The notes: a model not told the origin generated them from the letters alone. A DNA stretch of 64,000 nucleotides from Clostridium sp. D43t1_170807_H7 (GCF_015555905.1 NZ_JADNLK010000006.1:86868-150867); one strand, 5' to 3'; shown: positions 9,070 through 19,212, numbered from the stretch's first letter. Made by a program: numbers and translations.

Positions 9070-11008
9070 AAGTTTACAACTTAATAACTTTAGGCAATAC
9101 AAGGGATTACAAAAAATAATATTTTCAACGGATAAAGAAAAAAATGTTACGGTAATTAAGGGTGAAAATGGTTCAGGTAAAACAACATTATTAGAAGCGT
9201 TTATATGGTGCTTTTATGGTAAATTAACATTACCAAATGCAGATAGAATATTAACAGCTGATATAAGTAATTCAATGAAAAACTTAGATAAGGAAGAAGT
9301 TTATGTAGAGATCAACTTCATTCATAACGAAAAGGAATATTTTGTGAGGAGGAGTACATCATTTCAAAAAAATAATTTAAATGAAATAAGAAGAAGTTCC
9401 AATGAAGCAATATTACAAATAAAAAATGATGATGGGACCTTAAAAACGTTAAGAATAGAAGAACTATATAGAATAATACCAGAAGATTTATCAACATATT
9501 TTTTCTTTGATGGAGAAAGAATTGAAAATATGTCTAAATCAAATAGAGAAGGAAAACGAGATTTAAATTTAGCAATAAGAAATATATTAGGGCTGGATGT
9601 GGTATCAAATGCAAAAAAACATTTAGTTAGGGTAAAAACAGAACTAGAAAAAGAATTTAGCAATTCTGCTGATGAAAAGATAAAGGAAATAAAAATTAAT
9701 TTAGATAATAAGAGAGAGTTAATAGTAGATAAAAAAAATACCTTACAAGAATATAATTTAGAGTTGGATGAAATAGAAAATAACTTAAAATCTATAAGTG
9801 ATCAATTAAAATCTTATGATGAATTAAGAGAATTAGAAATGAAGCGTATTGAAAAAGATGGGAAATTAAATTCCTTAAAGGTAGAGGTTGAAAAACTAGA
9901 AGGTAGTATAAAGCAAATTAATAAGAGAGGTTTACCTGAATATTTAGTTAATAAACTTTTAGTATTATATAAGGACAAGATAGATTTATCATCCTTAGAG
10001 AATAAGGGAGTAATAGGAATTGATGGAGCTGCTATAGATTATATTATAAATCGTGGAGAATGTATATGTGGACAGGAAATAAAGGCTGGAAATATATATT
10101 TTGATAATTTAATAAAGCAAAAAGAATATCAGCCACCAGCAAATTTAGGAATAATAATAAATCAATTTGCCGAAAAGACGGATGAAGTAAGCAAGGTGGG
10201 AAAAGAGTATAGTAATGAAATAAATCATTGTTATATAGAACTAGAAAATAAAAGACGTGATATAGAATCATTAGATGATGAGCTAGAAGAGTTAAGTAAA
10301 AAATTAATAGGTATTGATACAGCAAATAACTTAGAAGAAAAAAGAAAAGAGTTAATTAGAGATAAAAGATTAATAGAAGAGAAAATAGAACATTTAGATG
10401 TAGATATAAATTCATTAAATAATGATATAAATAATTTAGAAGGGGATCTTCAAGCATCTGCATTAAAAGATAAGAACAATAAAATTACAGGTATAAGAAT
10501 AGAGTATGTAAAAGAATTAATTAAAGAAGTTAATGATTTTTATATAAAAAGGGATAAGAATATTAGAAATGCACTTAATGAAAAGGTAACTAGTATTTTT
10601 TCAGAATTATTATGTACAAGGCATACTATAGTAATAGATGACGATTATAGTTTTGTAGTTAAAGATATAGATGGTGAAGAATCAACATCACAAGGACAAG
10701 ATGTTATAACTAGTTTTGCATTTATAGCTGGAATTATAGCACTTGCAAGAGAAAAACATAAAGATATAGAAGTAAATGAACCATATCCTCTTATAATGGA
10801 TGCCCCATTTGCTAAACTTTCAAAATCTCATAGAAAAAATGTAGCTAAATTATTACCCAATATAACGGAGCAATTTATATTGATTACAGTTGATAGTCAA
10901 TACGAAGGGGATATTGAAAATACATTAAGGGATAAAATTGGATTAGAGTATGAATTACTAATGCATACTGATAATGAAAAATACACTGAAATTGTAGGGG
11001 GGAATTAA
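9059..11008 (+). CDS. dndD: DndD-like SMC/Rad50-type ATPase
   Basis: Walker A GENGSGKTT lies at residues 35-43 after the N-terminus MIIKSLQLNNFRQYKG. Long coiled-coil segments (about 200-480) flank a hinge with CICGQ. At the C-terminus are a Q-rich signature region (STSQGQDVITSFAF) and Walker B YPLIMDAPFAKLS. This is the architecture of DndD, the ATPase that assists DNA sulfur incorporation. The usual hinge zinc hook CxxC is reduced to CxC. I chose ATG 9059, not the in-frame 9038 or 9053, because GAAGAAGAGG gives proper spacing and the protein then begins at the conserved first strand. The 11-base overlap with the small upstream gene suggests coupling. Other Rad50-like defence ATPases are the main alternative. 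Confidence 0.72.
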   Translation: MIIKSLQLNNFRQYKGLQKIIFSTDKEKNVTVIKGENGSGKTTLLEAFIWCFYGKLTLPNADRILTADISNSMKNLDKEEVYVEINFIHNEKEYFVRRSTSFQKNNLNEIRRSSNEAILQIKNDDGTLKTLRIEELYRIIPEDLSTYFFFDGERIENMSKSNREGKRDLNLAIRNILGLDVVSNAKKHLVRVKTELEKEFSNSADEKIKEIKINLDNKRELIVDKKNTLQEYNLELDEIENNLKSISDQLKSYDELRELEMKRIEKDGKLNSLKVEVEKLEGSIKQINKRGLPEYLVNKLLVLYKDKIDLSSLENKGVIGIDGAAIDYIINRGECICGQEIKAGNIYFDNLIKQKEYQPPANLGIIINQFAEKTDEVSKVGKEYSNEINHCYIELENKRRDIESLDDELEELSKKLIGIDTANNLEEKRKELIRDKRLIEEKIEHLDVDINSLNNDINNLEGDLQASALKDKNNKITGIRIEYVKELIKEVNDFYIKRDKNIRNALNEKVTSIFSELLCTRHTIVIDDDYSFVVKDIDGEESTSQGQDVITSFAFIAGIIALAREKHKDIEVNEPYPLIMDAPFAKLSKSHRKNVAKLLPNITEQFILITVDSQYEGDIENTLRDKIGLEYELLMHTDNEKYTEIVGGN

Positions 11009-11009
11009 T

Positions 11010-11528
11010 ATGTTTACTAATGAGATTGCAATATATGGCGATTATGGGGTCATGGCAGATAGATTAAAGGAAATAGGACTTTTTGAAAGAATATTAGATG
11101 TTTATATTTGTGGTGCTGTGGTAGGTATGATTATGGGGCGCAAGGGTGAAAAAAGGAAAGATAAAAATTCAGTTAAGATTTTTGCAGGACAATTAAACAA
11201 TGAAATAGTTAGATTGAGATATTTAGCTAGTGTAGCATATATGATTGATAATTCAGATAAGAAAAATACTGAAGAAGGAGAAGACGAATTACTTAGAAAT
11301 ACTTTTGGTGATTGGTTTGGAGTAGGAGACGAAAAAAGTAAGGAAAAATATAATTTATTATATGAATATGCACTAGGTGGAATTGAAATTATATTTAATA
11401 AAGTTGATGCAGAAAAAAATGACACTGAGAAACATTTTAATAAGTTTAAAGATTTTATAGATGAAATTGCAATGATAGAAATAGAAAATGACATAGATAG
11501 AGTATTTGCAGGGGCATTAAATTTGTAA
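11010..11528 (+). CDS. Uncharacterised 172-aa protein in DndE position
   Basis: It starts one base after the DndD-like stop with a good GGGGGGAATTA site. The protein is helical with an N-terminal region (DRLKEIGLFERILDVYICGA, residues 12-31) followed by GMIMGRKGEKRKDKNSVKIF and RLRYLASVAYM. In classical Dnd operons the small DNA-binding protein DndE follows dndD. This protein sits in that place but is longer than DndE (about 120 residues) and I do not see the DndE signature. It may be a functional counterpart or an unrelated partner of the ATPase. Confidence 0.55.
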   Translation: MFTNEIAIYGDYGVMADRLKEIGLFERILDVYICGAVVGMIMGRKGEKRKDKNSVKIFAGQLNNEIVRLRYLASVAYMIDNSDKKNTEEGEDELLRNTFGDWFGVGDEKSKEKYNLLYEYALGGIEIIFNKVDAEKNDTEKHFNKFKDFIDEIAMIEIENDIDRVFAGALNL

Positions 11529-11552
11529 GAAATTATGAAGGTGGATTAGATT

Positions 11553-12380
11553 ATGAAGATAGATACAACAAAGATGAATTTTCATTCAACATTTAAACCA
11601 CAGCTAATTTATGTATCAAGATTATTAAAATTAGCGGGACAAATGTATTCAGGAGATGAAAGAAGTATTAGTGATATAACAGGAATACCAACAGGAGAAA
11701 GCTCAGGAAAGGTAGTTCCACATTTATATTATGCAAAATTTATGGGCCTTATAGACTTTGTTTTAAAGGATAAAGTATACAATTTAAGCTTAACTAATTT
11801 TGGGAAAATAGTATTACAAGAAGATCCTAATATTATTGAAGATATAACTAAGGTAATTCTTAATTATAATATAGCTGATATTAGTGAAGGTGCTCCTCAT
11901 TGGAGTTATTTATATAGGGTTTTTAATTGGAATTATAATCAAGAGTATAATATTAAAAATATTCAAAGAGACTTAGAAGAATATACAGGAAAGAATAATT
12001 GTAAAATGACTGTTGTAAAAAAGTCTTATGAAAGTGAATGTTTTGAAAATTTAAGGATAATTAATATAATTGACAAAGATACAATAATGTTTAATGAGGT
12101 ATTTCCAAGGATAGAACTATATAATGCATATGCATATACGTTAATAAAGGATATGGAAAAATATTATCCTGATTTAAATGAAATTACTATTGATGAAATT
12201 ATTGATGAGATGAAATGGAACAAGCCATTAGGGTTAAGTTTTGAAGATGCTTTAGAAGTATTAGATGAATTATCAGACTTAGGGTATATAAAATTAAATA
12301 AACAATTAACTCCAATGACAATTATAAGATTAACAACATCAGAAGAGTTATTAGAAAGAATTTATGGTTTTTTACTATAA
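11553..12380 (+). CDS. DUF4007-like winged-helix protein (second copy)
   Basis: The 275-residue protein begins FHSTFKPQLIYVSRLL (10-25), then SGKVVPHLYYAKFMGLI (51-67) and an EDPNIIEDITKVIL segment. This is the same order of elements as the DUF4007 protein at the left end (GHExF, GVG...RYW, DPY...GTL), so I read it as a diverged relative. The C-terminus looks like a winged helix (DALEVLDELSDLGYIKLN). It is followed after 12 bases by a second giant ATPase, repeating the DUF4007-ATPase layout at 781-5252. The relationship is judged by eye and needs a profile comparison. Confidence 0.55.
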   Translation: MKIDTTKMNFHSTFKPQLIYVSRLLKLAGQMYSGDERSISDITGIPTGESSGKVVPHLYYAKFMGLIDFVLKDKVYNLSLTNFGKIVLQEDPNIIEDITKVILNYNIADISEGAPHWSYLYRVFNWNYNQEYNIKNIQRDLEEYTGKNNCKMTVVKKSYESECFENLRIINIIDKDTIMFNEVFPRIELYNAYAYTLIKDMEKYYPDLNEITIDEIIDEMKWNKPLGLSFEDALEVLDELSDLGYIKLNKQLTPMTIIRLTTSEELLERIYGFLL

Positions 12381-12392
12381 TGGAGGATAATT

Positions 12393-15300
12393 ATGGCTAA
12401 GATAGGACAATTAATTCAATTTAATAAAGAAGCATTTTTTGATGGAGCTATACAATCAGATTGGTTTTATAATATAGAAAAAAGAGAAAGTGTTGCTGAA
12501 AGTTATATATTTCATGGACCTAAATACTTTGGATTAAATGATAAAGATGTTTCTAGTAGTAAACATAAATTAATAGATACTATATCATTTGTAAATAAAA
12601 TAGCAGAAAAAATATCATATGATTCTGAAAGTAGTAGATTTGTATTAAGTATAGCTGGATATGGAGCTGGTAAATCACATCTAAGTGTTACCATGGGAGC
12701 ATTATTTTCAGGAGATAATAAAGGGTTACAAGCAAAGATAATAAATAAAATAGAAAATATAGACAAGTCATTAGCAAATTCAATAAAAGGTGCAATTATA
12801 AAGCCTAATTTGGTAATTGTATTAAATGGAATGAAGGATTTTAATTTAAATTATGAGATATTAAAAAATTTACGTTTAGCGCTTCAACTTCATAATGTTA
12901 ATGATGATTTCCTTAAGGAAATGACTCAAGCATATAATATAGCACAAGTATTTATTGAGAATACATTTTCTGCCTTTGGAGATTTGTATATCAAGTATTC
13001 TAAAAATTATAAAAAATATGCAATTTATAATGGTATTGAATTAAAAAATAAACTTATTGCAAATTTAGAAAATGATATAGATGCATTTAATATAATTAAT
13101 GAAGTTTATAACAATATTAATGGTTCATATATAAGATGGGACAATGGATTAACTGCAGGCGATATATTGGAAAAAGCAAGTGAAGTTTTATGTGATAAGC
13201 TTGGAATATTCAATAAAATAGTAGTTTTATTTGATGAATTTGGTAGATATATAGAGTATACATCTTCACATCCTCAACAAGCTGGAGAATCAGCATTACA
13301 ACAAATATTTGAAGCTGTGCAAAATGCAAATAAAAATATTATATTCGTAGGATTTATTCAATCGGATTTAAGTGCATATTTAAAGAGAGTACAAAATGCT
13401 AATGTAAAACGATATGTTGGTAGATTTGATGGAAGTGATAAGTACTATTTATCTTCAAATATGGAAACAATATTAGCTAATTTATTAAAGAAAAAGGATG
13501 AAAATAAATTTGAAAATATTATAAATGAATTGGTTATAACTAGGAATAATAATTATAATAATACACTATTTAATAATATTAGTAGGTGGATAAAGGAAAG
13601 TAGTACTAGGGGTGTTTGGAGCGATAAAAATTTATATAATAATGTAATACTTAAAGGGACATATCCAATACATCCTATTACAGTTTGGATTATGTCTAAT
13701 TTATCAACATGGATGCAACAAAGATCAACTCTTACTTTTATTGGAGATATATTTAATAGAATAAGTGAAGCTGAAATTATGGATGAAAAACTATTCTATG
13801 TATATCCCACAGATATAATTGAATCCAAATTATTTAATGAATTGTTGAGTGCTGAAGAAAAGGGAATGCAACAAAGTCAAAATTGTATTTTATATAATAA
13901 TATTATTATAAAATATGAAGGAAAAATAGAGGGAAATAAGTTAAAGGTATTACAAGGAATATTAATATCTAATATAAGTAAGTTTACTCCTTATGATAAA
14001 GAAGATATGATCTCACTATTAAAATATTGTACTGGTATTGAAGAGGATAATATAAAAAAAGAAATAAAAGATTTAGAAGAGAATTTTGGAGTAATAAGAT
14101 TTGATGATACGATTAAAAGGTTTGAGTTATTAGCTGATGGAAATGGGAAAAATGAATTTAACAGAAAATTAGTTAATAATAAAATGAGAGCTGCAAAAGG
14201 AAATTTTCTAAGCTATATAGATGATCAATTAAGACAGGATTTAACAATTGCAAGAGATGAAGAAACTACATTTGCTATTGATAATAGTATTAGCTCTATA
14301 GAATGGAAGTTTTCAAAGAGGTTTGTTCACTCAACTGATATAGATGAAGATTATATAAATAAGGCATTAAAATTATTGAAAAGTGCTCCAGCATTAGAGA
14401 CAAATAGGGGATTAATGCTATTTGTATATGTAGAGAGTGAATCGCTTAATGAAATTGATAGAATTAATAAAATAATAAAAGATAAAGATTTAAAAAATAA
14501 AGATATTATATTTATACTTATTGAAGATTTTGAAGATAAGATAAGAGATGGATTAATAGAATATAAAGCCTTAAGTGAATTTAATAATCAAGATTATCAA
14601 ACTTATAGTAAATTTATTTTAGCTAATAAAAAAATTGTGGTAAATAAAATAGTTAGAACATTTTATGAATTAGCTCAACGTAGAAAAATATTAAATGGTG
14701 ATGGCATAGAAGAAGTTAACAAAAGGTTAACTGTTTATTGTAATGATATATTTAGAAAGAATCACAGTAAAGTTGTTCCTTTTATTTTTGATGGATTTGA
14801 AAAGAAGTTAACTGGAAATATAAAAAACTATTATTTGACGATATGCAGAGGATTAATAACTAATAGTATAACTAATAAGCAATCTTTACAAGGATTAGAT
14901 CCTAAGATTAATAATAGACTTAAATCATCATTAAGTGTAGAAAATCCAAATTCATGGAAAGTTTTATCAAAGACAGGAGCATTAATAGAACCACAGGCAG
15001 GGATTATTAAGGAAATTTATGATGAAATAGATAATTCATTAAAACTTAATGAAATTAAAACCATTGAAAGTGTGTTTAATAAGTATTTATATAGCCCATA
15101 TTCAATGAATGAGTATTCATTAGGATTATTGATATCTTACTATATAGGATTAAATTCAAGCAATTTAAATATATATAGCACAAAAATGAAAGTAAAAAAA
15201 TCAGAATTTGCGAATCAAATATTTAGTGATAAAAAGATAGAGTTTGATAAATTAAAGAAGTATAGTATTCAAAAAATAGAGGGCACTAAAGAGGATGAAA

Positions 15301-16643
15301 TAAATAAGATAATAGATAAAATATCAAACATAATATATGTTGAAAATTGTGCAGAAGCATTAATAGAACTTAAATCATTAGAAAATGAAGAGATAAGTAA
15401 TGAATGTTTAGCAACAGTAGAATTATTAAAGGAAAAGGTCTATAGAGGATTAGATAAGAAAAAGAAGATATATGAGCAATTAAATGCTTTTAAGGATTAT
15501 GTAGAAAAATATTTTGTATTAGGATTCAATATAAGAGCTTTAGGAAAATTATATAAACCACTATTTGTAGGTAATTTTATTGGGAAAATTGAAGATAGTG
15601 AATTTGAATATAGCAAAGAATATAGATATGAAGTAGTTAAATTAAGAGAAACTATTATAATGAATATTGAGAATAAATTACCTGAGTACTTAAATAAATC
15701 ATATAAGTTTGGATATGTAGATTTAAAGGAAGAAGGCAAAAATGTAAATTTAATTTGTCAAGTATTAAATAAAATAGGGCTAGAAAAAGAAGCTATATTA
15801 CTAGAAAGCACTTATAAATCTAAAAAGCAAGAAATAATAGAAAATCAAAAATATATAGCTATTTTTAATGAGTTTAATAGTTTTATAAATTCTAATAGTT
15901 TACTTAATACAAAAAATTATAATGATTTAGAACAGCTAAAGGAATCTATAATTAATTGGAATGAAAGAATTCAAAATTTAGATATATCAACTGTTAAAAG
16001 AAAACAAATGATAGAACAATCTATTCAGCTTCAAGAAAAGATAAACTCTAGACGTGAAACTCTAGATGAATATAAAATTAAAATATTTAATAGTTTAAAG
16101 AATGTTGGTTCAATAGATGAGCTTAGACAAATAGAATCAAGCATTAATACTTACTTAATATATCTACCAATCCAAGAAGATGAGATTGAATTAAAAAGCA
16201 TATTAGATAAAATAAACAATGTATCCAATAAGTTAAAACAGTTAGAGTTAGCAAGAGATAATAGAGCTAAATTTGAAAGTATAGCAAGAGAGTTTAAATA
16301 TGAAACCAATAATGAATTTACAGAAAAGTTGTTAGATAAAGCAATTATAGAAGGTATTAACTATATGGATGCTGCTGATGCTAAGTGGGTACAAAATAAT
16401 ATTTCTTATGTAAAGGAAAATATTTCAAAGTTGTCAATCGAAGAGTGTGAAACTTGGAAAATAAAAAATAGAGATATACCACTATATCTTAAAGATGAGT
16501 CAATATTATTATTAAAGAATATAAATACTATAATAAATGATAAAATTAAAAATAGTAGAGTAGAAGGAATAATATCTATATTTAAAGAATTAGATGAAGA
16601 TGAAAAAGAAAGATGTTTAAGATTGTTACATCAATATGTGTAG
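12393..16643 (+). CDS. Giant P-loop ATPase, last gene of the defence operon (1416 aa)
   Basis: Walker A is GYGAGKSHL (about 89-97) and Walker B is IVVLFDEFGRYIEY (about 276-289), followed by IIFVGFIQSDLSAYLKR, a sensor-like segment. After the AAA+ module come about 1000 residues, mostly helical with probable coiled coils. The GxGxGKSH-LFDEF pattern resembles BrxC/PglY-type and other defence ATPases, and also the first giant ATPase of this operon (GPYGKGKSH, VFDEF), so the two may be paralogues. No BREX methyltransferase or PglZ is in view. RBS GGAGG lies 7 bases before the ATG. Role inferred: DNA-sensing or interference motor paired with the preceding winged-helix protein. Confidence 0.65.
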   Translation: MAKIGQLIQFNKEAFFDGAIQSDWFYNIEKRESVAESYIFHGPKYFGLNDKDVSSSKHKLIDTISFVNKIAEKISYDSESSRFVLSIAGYGAGKSHLSVTMGALFSGDNKGLQAKIINKIENIDKSLANSIKGAIIKPNLVIVLNGMKDFNLNYEILKNLRLALQLHNVNDDFLKEMTQAYNIAQVFIENTFSAFGDLYIKYSKNYKKYAIYNGIELKNKLIANLENDIDAFNIINEVYNNINGSYIRWDNGLTAGDILEKASEVLCDKLGIFNKIVVLFDEFGRYIEYTSSHPQQAGESALQQIFEAVQNANKNIIFVGFIQSDLSAYLKRVQNANVKRYVGRFDGSDKYYLSSNMETILANLLKKKDENKFENIINELVITRNNNYNNTLFNNISRWIKESSTRGVWSDKNLYNNVILKGTYPIHPITVWIMSNLSTWMQQRSTLTFIGDIFNRISEAEIMDEKLFYVYPTDIIESKLFNELLSAEEKGMQQSQNCILYNNIIIKYEGKIEGNKLKVLQGILISNISKFTPYDKEDMISLLKYCTGIEEDNIKKEIKDLEENFGVIRFDDTIKRFELLADGNGKNEFNRKLVNNKMRAAKGNFLSYIDDQLRQDLTIARDEETTFAIDNSISSIEWKFSKRFVHSTDIDEDYINKALKLLKSAPALETNRGLMLFVYVESESLNEIDRINKIIKDKDLKNKDIIFILIEDFEDKIRDGLIEYKALSEFNNQDYQTYSKFILANKKIVVNKIVRTFYELAQRRKILNGDGIEEVNKRLTVYCNDIFRKNHSKVVPFIFDGFEKKLTGNIKNYYLTICRGLITNSITNKQSLQGLDPKINNRLKSSLSVENPNSWKVLSKTGALIEPQAGIIKEIYDEIDNSLKLNEIKTIESVFNKYLYSPYSMNEYSLGLLISYYIGLNSSNLNIYSTKMKVKKSEFANQIFSDKKIEFDKLKKYSIQKIEGTKEDEINKIIDKISNIIYVENCAEALIELKSLENEEISNECLATVELLKEKVYRGLDKKKKIYEQLNAFKDYVEKYFVLGFNIRALGKLYKPLFVGNFIGKIEDSEFEYSKEYRYEVVKLRETIIMNIENKLPEYLNKSYKFGYVDLKEEGKNVNLICQVLNKIGLEKEAILLESTYKSKKQEIIENQKYIAIFNEFNSFINSNSLLNTKNYNDLEQLKESIINWNERIQNLDISTVKRKQMIEQSIQLQEKINSRRETLDEYKIKIFNSLKNVGSIDELRQIESSINTYLIYLPIQEDEIELKSILDKINNVSNKLKQLELARDNRAKFESIAREFKYETNNEFTEKLLDKAIIEGINYMDAADAKWVQNNISYVKENISKLSIEECETWKIKNRDIPLYLKDESILLLKNINTIINDKIKNSRVEGIISIFKELDEDEKERCLRLLHQYV

Positions 16644-16646
16644 TAA

Positions 16647-16682
16647 AAATAAGCTAGAAGTATACTTCTAGCTTATTTATAA
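16647..16682 (+). terminator. Terminator of the defence operon
   Basis: A perfect 32-base palindrome (16 bp each arm, arm AAATAAGCTAGAAGTA) starts 3 bases after the ATPase stop and ends in a short T-rich stretch. It should separate the defence operon from helD. Confidence 0.75.
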
Positions 16683-16701
16683 TAAAAAGGGTGGAATTGA
16701 T

Positions 16702-19212
16702 ATGGATAATAAAGAGATGCATAAAGAAGAATATTTACATTTAGATTTAGTTAATAATTGTATAGAAAAAAAGTTAAGTACTTTAGAAAATGATATAAAA
16801 AAATATAAAAATAATATTAGTAATGGTAAAGAAAATACTAGTGATGTAGAATTAATATCATATGAAAAAACAAGAGAAAAATATAATGATATAAATGATG
16901 CGCAGAATGTTCCATATTTTGCAAGAATGGATTTTAAGTTTGAAGGAGAGGATGAGCCAGAAACAATATATATTGGAAAAGTTGGAATGGACTTTGATAA
17001 TGAAGAAGCTAATATAACTGACTGGAGAACCCCTTTAGGAAATATATATTATAAGGGAAGCTTAGGAGAATGTAATGAGGTATTTGTAGATAATAAAGGA
17101 AATATAAATACTATTTCGGGAAATAAGTTATTAAAAAGAAGTATAGAAATAAAGAATAAAGAAATTGTAAGAATTCAAGATTTAGAAACTCTTGCTGAAA
17201 CTAAAGCAAAAGAACAAGAAATGGCAGATAAGTATTTAATTGAGGTATTAGAAGCTAGTTCAAGTAGTAAGTTAAAAGATATAATTGCTACAATTCAAGA
17301 AGTTCAAAATAATATAATTAGACAGGAATTAAATAAAATAGTATATATTCAGGGATGTGCAGGGAGTGGTAAAAGTACAATTGCATTGCATAGAATTGCA
17401 TATTTATTATATCAATATAATGAAAAATTAAAGGATGAAGACATATTAGTAATTGCACCAAATAAACTTTTTGTAGAATATATAGGGAGATTATTACCTG
17501 ATTTGGGTGTAATTAATATAATGCAAAATACTTTTTCAAATTTTGTGGAAACCATTATTGGAAAAAAGATAGATTTTATTAAGAATAATATTGATAATCA
17601 AGAGATGAAAATAAATAAATTCGATAAGGGAAGTCTTGCATATAAAAATGTAATTGATAATTACATAAACGATATAATTAAAAGTATAGTACCTAAAAGC
17701 GATTTGACATTATATTCAAATGTAATACTTTCAAGAGATGAGTTTAAAAAGATATTTTTAGAGGATTTTAGTAGTTATAAATTAAATGAAAGAATATTAA
17801 AAACTAAGAGTTATATAGAGAAGATTTATAATGAAAAGATCGGAGATTATGTAAGATTAAAAGAAAATGAATATAATTTGTTAATTGAAGATTTAAAAAG
17901 TGAGGCTGTAGCATATCCTAAATTACAAAAAGAAGTTTCGGAGATAGTAAATGAAAAAGAAATTGTAATTAAAAGAATATTAAGACAAGCTAAAGTAATA
18001 TTAAATGAATATTTAAATCAGTTAAAGGAGATAAACTCATTAGATAAATATTTAGAGTTAGTTACAAATAGAGCTATTTTAGGATATAACTCAATTAATA
18101 TTATTAGTAAAGATGATGTTAATAGTATTTTAGAGCGTGGTAAGCAAGGATTATTTGAGGATGATTTAGCAGCAATATTATATCTTCATTCCAAAATTAA
18201 TTTAATTAATAGATATTATTTTAAACATATAGTAATAGATGAAAGTCAAGATTTAAGTCCATTTGAAATTTATTCATTAAGGAGCTATGTATATAATAAT
18301 TCCTTTACAATAGTTGGTGATATAAATCAAAGAATCATTCCTAATAAGCTTAGTTATGACGAAGAGTTAATTAATTATATATTTGAAGATAAAGTAAATT
18401 TAAAAACTTATAAGCTAAGTAAAAGCTATAGAAGTTCATATGAAATTATGATGTTTGCTAAAGAAATTCTTAAGTTTAATTCAGTTAATAAAGATTATTT
18501 ACCAGAACCAATAGAGAGACATGGTAGTAAGCCAATGATTATAGGTAAAGGATCAGATGAAGAGATAATAAGTGAAATAAAAGAATTAGTTGATAATAGG
18601 GATAAACGATATTTAAATGTTGCAATTGTGTTTAGAAATATTCAAAATTGTAAAAAATATTATAATTTAATAAAAGATAAATTAGATATAAATTTAATTA
18701 CGGAAGAGAAAAACTATAATGGGGGGATATGTATATTCCCAGCATATTTAACGAAGGGATTAGAGTTTGATATGGTAATAATAGGAGATTGTGATAATAA
18801 AAATTATAGAAACAATCAATTAGAAACAAATTTACTATATGTTCAGAGTTCAAGAGCAATGCATAGCTTAACAATTATGTATTCAGGAGCTATGTCTCCT
18901 TTATTAACAAAAATAGGAAAAGAATTTTATGATGAGAAAGAAACTGATAGAGAGAAGCTAATTAAAATTAAAGCGCTTAAAGATTCTCTTTTAACAATAT
19001 TAACTTGTAAATTCGGATCAGTTAATGAAAAATTTGAAGAGATAATAAAAGAGGAATTTGATTATAATGAAATACAACAATTAATAATGAAAGCATCTAT
19101 AGTTAATAATATTAACGAAATATTTGCAGATAAAAATGTATCAAAATTAAAAGAAGTAGAAGTTATAGATGAGAGTGTTGATAATTTAATAGAGGGATTA
19201 TTAGATGATTGA
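16702..19212 (+). CDS. helD: HelD-like superfamily 1 helicase (RNA polymerase recycling)
   Basis: The 836-residue protein has an N-terminal coiled-coil arm (about 10-55) and ARMDFKFEGEDEPETIYIG, the HelD-type start. Walker A QGCAGSGKST is at about 216-225, the DEAD-like VIDESQDLSP at about 510, and the UvrD-type C-terminal motifs are KGLEFDMVII and LLYVQSSRAMH. HelD proteins enter RNA polymerase channels, displace nucleic acid and release stalled polymerase; some also give rifamycin tolerance. Length is close to Firmicute HelD (about 775) with a modest C-terminal extension. The gene follows a strong terminator, so it is probably its own unit with the downstream HTH gene. The frame continues open after its TGA (see 19205-19581). 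Confidence 0.82.
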   Translation: MDNKEMHKEEYLHLDLVNNCIEKKLSTLENDIKKYKNNISNGKENTSDVELISYEKTREKYNDINDAQNVPYFARMDFKFEGEDEPETIYIGKVGMDFDNEEANITDWRTPLGNIYYKGSLGECNEVFVDNKGNINTISGNKLLKRSIEIKNKEIVRIQDLETLAETKAKEQEMADKYLIEVLEASSSSKLKDIIATIQEVQNNIIRQELNKIVYIQGCAGSGKSTIALHRIAYLLYQYNEKLKDEDILVIAPNKLFVEYIGRLLPDLGVINIMQNTFSNFVETIIGKKIDFIKNNIDNQEMKINKFDKGSLAYKNVIDNYINDIIKSIVPKSDLTLYSNVILSRDEFKKIFLEDFSSYKLNERILKTKSYIEKIYNEKIGDYVRLKENEYNLLIEDLKSEAVAYPKLQKEVSEIVNEKEIVIKRILRQAKVILNEYLNQLKEINSLDKYLELVTNRAILGYNSINIISKDDVNSILERGKQGLFEDDLAAILYLHSKINLINRYYFKHIVIDESQDLSPFEIYSLRSYVYNNSFTIVGDINQRIIPNKLSYDEELINYIFEDKVNLKTYKLSKSYRSSYEIMMFAKEILKFNSVNKDYLPEPIERHGSKPMIIGKGSDEEIISEIKELVDNRDKRYLNVAIVFRNIQNCKKYYNLIKDKLDINLITEEKNYNGGICIFPAYLTKGLEFDMVIIGDCDNKNYRNNQLETNLLYVQSSRAMHSLTIMYSGAMSPLLTKIGKEFYDEKETDREKLIKIKALKDSLLTILTCKFGSVNEKFEEIIKEEFDYNEIQQLIMKASIVNNINEIFADKNVSKLKEVEVIDESVDNLIEGLLDD

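Noticed and set aside
10044..10325. Minus-strand frame of 93 codons inside the DndD-like gene
   Set aside because: It is antisense to a strongly supported coding region, has low-complexity Leu/Tyr-rich content and no plausible ribosome site.
11102..11494. Minus-strand frame of 130 codons
   Set aside because: It mirrors the 172-aa gene; its Ser/Leu/Ile-rich content is typical of antisense frames in AT-rich DNA.
1..16643. A BREX system
   Set aside because: The giant ATPases recall BrxC/PglY, but no PglX methyltransferase, PglZ, BrxL or BrxA-like gene is visible, whereas sulfur-transfer genes are.
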